Positions 59,551-64,000 of a stretch of DNA of 64,000 bases are shown one piece after another. The notes below the pieces were generated by a model. It worked only from the letters and a program-made list of their open reading frames with translations. It was not told the origin of the DNA and did not search any database. The translations under genes and the position numbers were made by a program. Each line of letters starts with the position of its first letter. Position 1 is the stretch's first letter. Source of the DNA: Neckera pumila (taxonomy: Eukaryota; Streptophyta; Bryopsida; Hypnales; Neckeraceae); the NCBI GenBank assembly GCA_963969595.1, contig OZ018412.1:3350501-3414500 (forward strand). The letters are read 5' to 3'.

Positions 59551-59740
59551 ATGGAGTTCCGTTCTCGATCTCGGAGTCCAGCATCGAGTCACTCTTTATG
59601 TAAGGAATGCGGATGGGAACGTCGAAGGAGCCGCGGGTTGCGTAAGATTTATGGCGTGAGATTCGCAGCTTTCGTGTTTCTGTTCACTTATGTGGTTCAA
59701 GTTGCCCACTCTGGAGTGGATCATCATCAGCGAATTTCAG
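59551..59740 (+). pseudogene. IRX10-like GT47 gene remnant: intact first coding exon
   Basis: Reads 63 codons plus one base from ATG 59551 to a GT donor at 59741. It encodes a basic N-terminal tail (RSRSR.., ERRRSRGLRK), a signal-anchor segment (VRFAAFVFLFTYVVQVAHSG), and then HHQRISG. In IRX10-type xylan glucurono/xylosyltransferases the mature part begins (R/T)ERISGSAGDV, so this exon ends exactly where the conserved part should begin. No following exons for the conserved middle part (KVFVYELP and onward) were found before 61.4 kb. The exon itself shows no lesion. Confidence 0.6.
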
Positions 59741-60654
59741 GTACTTCTGCTGCTGCATGACCTAGGGTTTAGAGTTTAGGGTGCTTAGAAAATGTCTTCA
59801 GGATGAGCATTCCAAGTTAGTGTGTGATCGTATTCGTTAGAATGGCGTGTTTTCTGAGCACCAAAATTGTGAAATTCAAGTGTACAGGGCTCTGAAAACT
59901 AGGATTGTACAGATCTGAGGTTCCAGATTGGCGTCTTGGAAATTGTGAGTTTCTCGGAAATTTCGCCATTTTGGCGAAAATGACGGTGTGAGGAGAGAGT
60001 TGGATTATCTATGAGAAGCTCAGGTGTCAAGCGTACTCGTTTTGAACTAGAATTTACGATTGTGTAACTCTTAAACTGTTCGTTACTCGGTGACTATCGA
60101 CATTGTAGGTCTTACGCAGAGTAGTGAGTGTTGAGAGTGTCCTCGCAGCCATTTTTAATTTTTTTGTTAATGGTGACTCTCATTTGTGATAGTCGCTGTG
60201 AGTTGGTACTTGAGGGCTTATTTACTTCGTGAAACTGTTTCAGATCTACATTCATATGATGAGCTGTATGCAGAATCGTGAAGTGTGAGATGAATCCCAT
60301 TGTAACAACTGTGACGACGCATTTGAGTTGTTCAGTTCGATGTGACGTTTGTAATGCTTGTTAGCCAAGTAAAATGTCGGCGCAACCAATGTTTTAATGT
60401 ATGTTTTTAATTGTTTTGTAAATAGGTGTGGAGGTTGGAGGGCAAATTTGTTTCTAATGTATGTGTGAAGGATCCAAGGTTAAACTTTCTTATTTGAGTT
60501 ATTACTTTTCAACTTGAGTTATACTCCATAATATATATCCAAAGATAAACATGGTTGAAGCAAAAGCAAAGAGGACCCCAGAAATAGTTATCCTTGGTAT
60601 TTGTTATAGTTCTGAACATCTAAAGTGATCAATACCTTAAATGAGGCTGTTTGT
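59741..60654 (+). other. Former intron 1 region of the IRX10-like remnant
   Basis: Balanced composition unlike the transposon DNA, starting with AGGGTTTAGAGTTTAGGG. No GT47 coding segment was found in any frame. Most likely the original first intron. Confidence 0.45.
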
Positions 60655-61015
60655 TTGTTTTGTTTTGTTTTGTTTTGTTTGTAGCGTGAACAACTTCCTG
60701 GCCGTGCGTCCCCTGGCCGCGTGCTTGGTACTGTCGGAAAGCTCTCGCCGAGGAGGGATGCACCGGCTTGGTTTCGTGGTGTTTGGAGCGATGGTGCAAA
60801 AGTTATTGAATTTCAAAGTATTTATTGATTAAAAAATTAGAAAATTACTTTTACTTTGATTTTGGTGGCGTTCTTGGTACTGGGAGTGGAACCGAGAGTA
60901 GAACTGGGAGTGGAACCGGGAGTAGAACTGGGAGTAGAATCGGAAGTAGAACCAGGAGTGGAACCGGAAGTAGATGAAAATTGGGCCAACGGCACAGGGT
61001 CACACTAGTTGGTAT
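60655..61015 (-). repeat. Repeat family E copy (reverse) with internal 12-bp minisatellite
   Basis: Starts with (GTTTT)n, then a GC-rich block. 60790-60870 and 60985-61015 are the inverse of the family E repeat (AATTAGAAAATTACTTTTA, ACGGCACAGGGTCACACTAG). Between them, 60880-60975 is an array of about eight units of GGGAGTRGAACY. It lies inside the disrupted IRX10-like locus. Confidence 0.65.
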
Positions 61016-61384
61016 GAAAGTTGCATGTTCAAAGCATTACATTATCTTTGATACTAGTCCAGCACTAGTATTTACAATTTCATCACTTATTCACGTGATG
61101 CTTGAAAATATAAATGATAGAATATGTTAGAATCTTCTTTCAATTGCCAACAAGAACCAACAAGAACCAACAAAGAAACTAAGATATAATAATAGGAACC
61201 ATGCTTAGATGCGTATTTGGACGCTTTTGGGACAAGGTCATTGGACATATTATAAATAGCAAAGAAGCATTGCTGAAGTCTCAGTGGATAGATTGTTGAC
61301 AGACTTACAATCTGTTCATTCTTAATTTTTTTGCACTCGTAGCTTGTTGGGGTCTTCCTCTCGTGCTTCTTGGGCTTCGAAAGA

Positions 61385-61913
61385 TACTAACCGGTGAATT
61401 ATGCTCAGGGGTGCAAGAGCAGCCATTTGGGAGAATTTCAAAGACAATCCTTTGTTCGACATCTCAATAGAGCACCCCGCAACATATTACAAGGATATGC
61501 AACGCTCTATCTTTTGTCTCTATCCACTCGGTTGGGCCCCGTGGAGTCCCCGGCTAGTTGTAATTTTTGGCTGCATTCCTGTCATTATCGCAGATGATAT
61601 AGTGCTTCCTTTTGCTGATGCCATACCATAAGAGAAGATTGGGGTGTTTGTTGCCACGAAGGATGCCGACAAGATATTGTCCAACATTGGCCATGAAGAA
61701 GTTCTTGAAAAGCAAAGATTGCTGGCCAATCCAGCCATGAATTAGCAAGCTATACTCTTTCCTCACCCTACACAACCTGGTGATGCATTTCACCAGATAC
61801 TCAACAGTCTGGCACGTAAGCTACCTCATGATCCTAGCATTCCTTTAAAACCAAGTCGGCCTTTCTTGAATTGGACTGAAGGTCCTATTGACGACCTAAA
61901 GCTTTGGAAGTAA
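61385..61913 (+). pseudogene. IRX10-like GT47 3' fragment with two in-frame stops
   Basis: From 61401 one frame encodes the C-terminal part of a GT47 exostosin-family xylan synthase: RGARAAIWENFK, NPLFDIS, CPLGWAPWSPRLV-like (YPLGWAPWSPRLV), FGCIPVIIADDIVLPFADAI, KQRLLANP, QPGDAFHQILNSLARKLPHD, NWTEGP, then a TAA at 61911. Lesions: TAA at 61629 where a Trp codon is expected after ADAIP, TAG at 61743 where Lys/Arg is expected, two residues missing before FGC, and an extra base near 61398 just upstream of RGARAA. With the intact exon 1 at 59551 it marks a dead IRX10-like gene whose middle exons are gone. Confidence 0.88.
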
Positions 61914-62143
61914 GAGATTTAAATGAGTTTTTCTGAAATTGTTTCCACTATGTAAAAAATCTTTCCTATAATTGGCAAATTGCCATTCTAGTTTAGCAAT
62001 TGTTTTGTAATTTAAAGATAGTTTTAGGGCATCATCAAAATCAATTTTCTAGGTTTATTCATTGAAATTTGGCTATACAATTTGAGATTTTCTTCTTAAT
62101 AGAAGAATCTCAAAACTAAACATATTGGTATTGAGTCATGTTT

Positions 62144-62224
62144 TTAACACCTAAAGGACCAAGTGTCCGTTCAACATACACAAATTTGACTACACGGTCA
62201 TGGGCTCCGTCCTTTAGGGGTTAA
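62144..62224. mobile_element. 81-bp TTAA-bounded mini-element
   Basis: Left TTAACACCTAAAGGACC, right GTCCTTTAGGGGTTAA; the inverted ends agree over about 16 bases with one or two mismatches. This is the smallest and cleanest member of the TTAA/CCCCTAAAGG group. Confidence 0.75.
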
Positions 62225-62514
62225 ACAAAGTGATAATGAAAATTTAATGCAAAGAGGAGTTGCATAGATGAACATGCGTTGTCTGGGCATATCTGGGTAT
62301 GTAGACTTGAAATAGAAGAAACTATGGACATTGAATCCTTTGGTAATGTTTGGTAGAGGAAGGAACGAAGTTGACTTATTGCGTATATGACTTTATAGGT
62401 GATGTTATTTAAGACAGGAAAAGATTGTTTTTTTAAAGTTCTTGTTTCAAAGTTGCAACAAAGAAATAAGTTCTTCAGGCTTCTAAACAAGAAGTACTTC
62501 AGTGGTGATGAATT

Positions 62515-62800
62515 ACATGTGAGGTGGGTACACCCAAAATCGCACCCTACCTAAAACCGCCATCAAATCCCTCTCTGTAGATCTCCAAAATCAATATGTA
62601 CATAAGTTGAAGAAACAAGTTCAAAACATGTACCAAAAATATTTGACCCTTTGTAACTTTTGCATGTGGTATTCAGATGTTGTGTTCTTTGATGCGTTGG
62701 AGCCTCCTTTCAGTTCCCAACAAGAAAGTATGAAAATTAGACCAGTTTAATGATAGTAACAAGGCACAAGTAGCCAAAAGTGGCGGTTTTGGAGGTACCC
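62515..62800. repeat. Repeat family F copy
   Basis: GGGTACACCCAAAATCGCAC at the start, then the family landmarks (CAATATGTACATAAGTTGAA, TTGACCCTTTGTAACTTTTG, TTCCCAACAAGAAAGTATGA), ending GGTTTTGGAGGTACCC. The ends GGGTAC(A)CC and GGTACCC are inverted. Confidence 0.7.
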
Positions 62801-63084
62801 AACTTTTATGAGCGGAGGTATGAGCAAAGGGTGCCATGGTCAAAGTCAAGAATTCTCCTGTGCAAGTCACCATCTGGCTCACACAGTAACTCACTAAAAG
62901 GGAAGTCAGTTAAGTAAAGTCACCTTCCTAAAGTGATGATATGTATAGTCTACCTGCACATTTGTGTGACATAAGTTGCTCTAAAACTTGAAATGATAAT
63001 CTGAAATTTTAAAACTTGAATTGATAATTTAATCTTGGACTGTCCACCAGAGGCATTGAAACCATCATATGGCCTCATGCCCCC

Positions 63085-63982
63085 TTAACCCCTAAAGGCC
63101 CAAAGTCCCCTCGGAGGACACTTGGGATTTTGCGCAGACTCGTGTAACCTCAAATTTTGACCTGAGTTTTTGAAACTTTTTTTGAAGATAGGGTATCACA
63201 TTGGCTTTCTAAAAATATAACTTTTTCTTCAATCAGTGCCCATGAGCAAAAGTTATGCCACCCGAAGTCAAAAAAGCAACTTGTCACGCAAAAAAAAAAA
63301 AAAAACTAAAAAAATTGATTCTCAAAGTTTATGTTTTTGTCTACATTTGAAGCTTTTATTCATTCTATTTGGACTCAAAATGAGAAATTTATAGACAGTC
63401 TTGTTTTTTGGGCAATCTAAGCATCTTTTGCAAAAAAAAACCCTTGTAGAATGCATTTTTGAATGCAATTTTCAAATTTTTTTCAAATTTTTTTCTACAC
63501 AAGGTTAAGTTTATTTGCAAGATTCATCCCACCGTTGGGATTATGGTGTTGAAATTCCTCCTAAGAGCTATTAACAATTTAGTGTTTCATTCAATTTTGG
63601 ACCTACTTCTACTTAAAACTCGGTTTTCACATGTAAAAAATTGTTGACATTCTGAATTTTTTTTCCTCAACTGTAAATTCAAATGTTCAACATAAAATTT
63701 TTTAACCTAAAGGTGTGTAGTGCAAAAAAAAATCTACATATGGCCGTCAAAGTCATCTGAAATTGTAGGCCACAGTTCAAAAAAACTTATTTTTCCAACT
63801 TCAAATGCTAATATCTTCAAATCCATACCGTCAAACTTCATGATATTTTTACCACATGATCTATGACAAGTGAAGTAAAGACCTAAAAAATATATATTTT
63901 TTGGTTTCTTAAGTGATCACTGCAGAAATGGCAGTTTTCAATGGTTTTGGACCTAGAAAATGTCTTGGGCCTTTGGGGCTTC
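63085..63982. mobile_element. TTAA-bounded repeat family A, copy (898 bp)
   Basis: Left end TTAACCCCTAAAGGCCC; right end GGGCCTTTGGGGCTTC (TTAA decayed). It aligns along its length with 16802-17712. Interior contains runs of A and no coding frame of note. Confidence 0.72.
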
Positions 63983-64000
63983 ATCCATAATGATTGAAGC

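Noticed and set aside
61401..61913. Functional short GT47 gene
   Set aside because: Two in-frame stops, missing residues before FGC and absence of the N-terminal catalytic half make it a pseudogene.
1..64000. Retroviral-type or LTR retrotransposon sequences, viral insertions, CRISPR arrays, tRNA genes
   Set aside because: No reverse transcriptase, integrase, LTR pair, spaced direct-repeat array or cloverleaf-like sequence was seen on reading both strands; a dedicated scan (tRNAscan-SE, LTR search) could still find decayed examples.

Overview
This window is nuclear DNA of a land plant. It holds spliced genes with plant-only or plastid functions (Tic110, an ALE2-type receptor kinase, an IRX10-type GT47 remnant) in AT-rich DNA full of short non-autonomous DNA transposons. 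I favour a seed-free plant, but the sequence alone does not fix the species. No rRNA, tRNA, CRISPR array, LTR retrotransposon or transposase gene was recognised.

Layout. 1-3.6 kb: AT-rich, small inverted-repeat elements. 3.67-8.39 kb (-): ALE2-like receptor kinase, 8 coding exons, with a long GC-rich upstream tract to about 10.6 kb. 10.6-20.1 kb: transposon cluster containing a foldback element, Harbinger-, Stowaway- and pogo-like MITEs, and elements bounded by TTAA. 20.2-23.2 kb (+): telo-box promoter, long leader and an intronless PAP phosphatase. 24.36-25.82 kb (-): small membrane protein, perhaps with one more exon at 26.0-26.1 kb. 26.1-30.8 kb: gene desert. 30.87-39.33 kb (-): complete TIC110, 15 exons, 1025 codons. 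42.34-43.30 kb (+): HAD hydrolase, 2 exons. 46.03-47.49 kb (-): PPPDE/DeSI-type protease, with two perfect heat-shock elements upstream. 50.63-51.96 kb (-): intronless BTB/POZ protein. 52-59 kb: nested repeats. 59.55-61.91 kb (+): broken IRX10-like xylan synthase gene, exon 1 intact, middle missing, 3' part with two stops. 62-64 kb: more repeats.

The genes share no single pathway. TIC110 serves protein import into plastids. The PAP phosphatase clears a by-product of sulfation and belongs to a family that acts in organelle-to-nucleus signalling. The ALE2-like kinase is a surface receptor of an epidermal-development family. The DeSI-like protein belongs to SUMO/ubiquitin proteases, and BTB proteins usually act in ubiquitin ligases. 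Exon joins for the five spliced genes were worked out by hand; each gives one continuous frame with GT-AG introns.

The most unusual content is the transposon set. Several families of very different length share ends of the form TTAA-CC..(C)TAAAGG..., which looks like a piggyBac-type signature. At least three MITE insertions have their empty site elsewhere in the same window.
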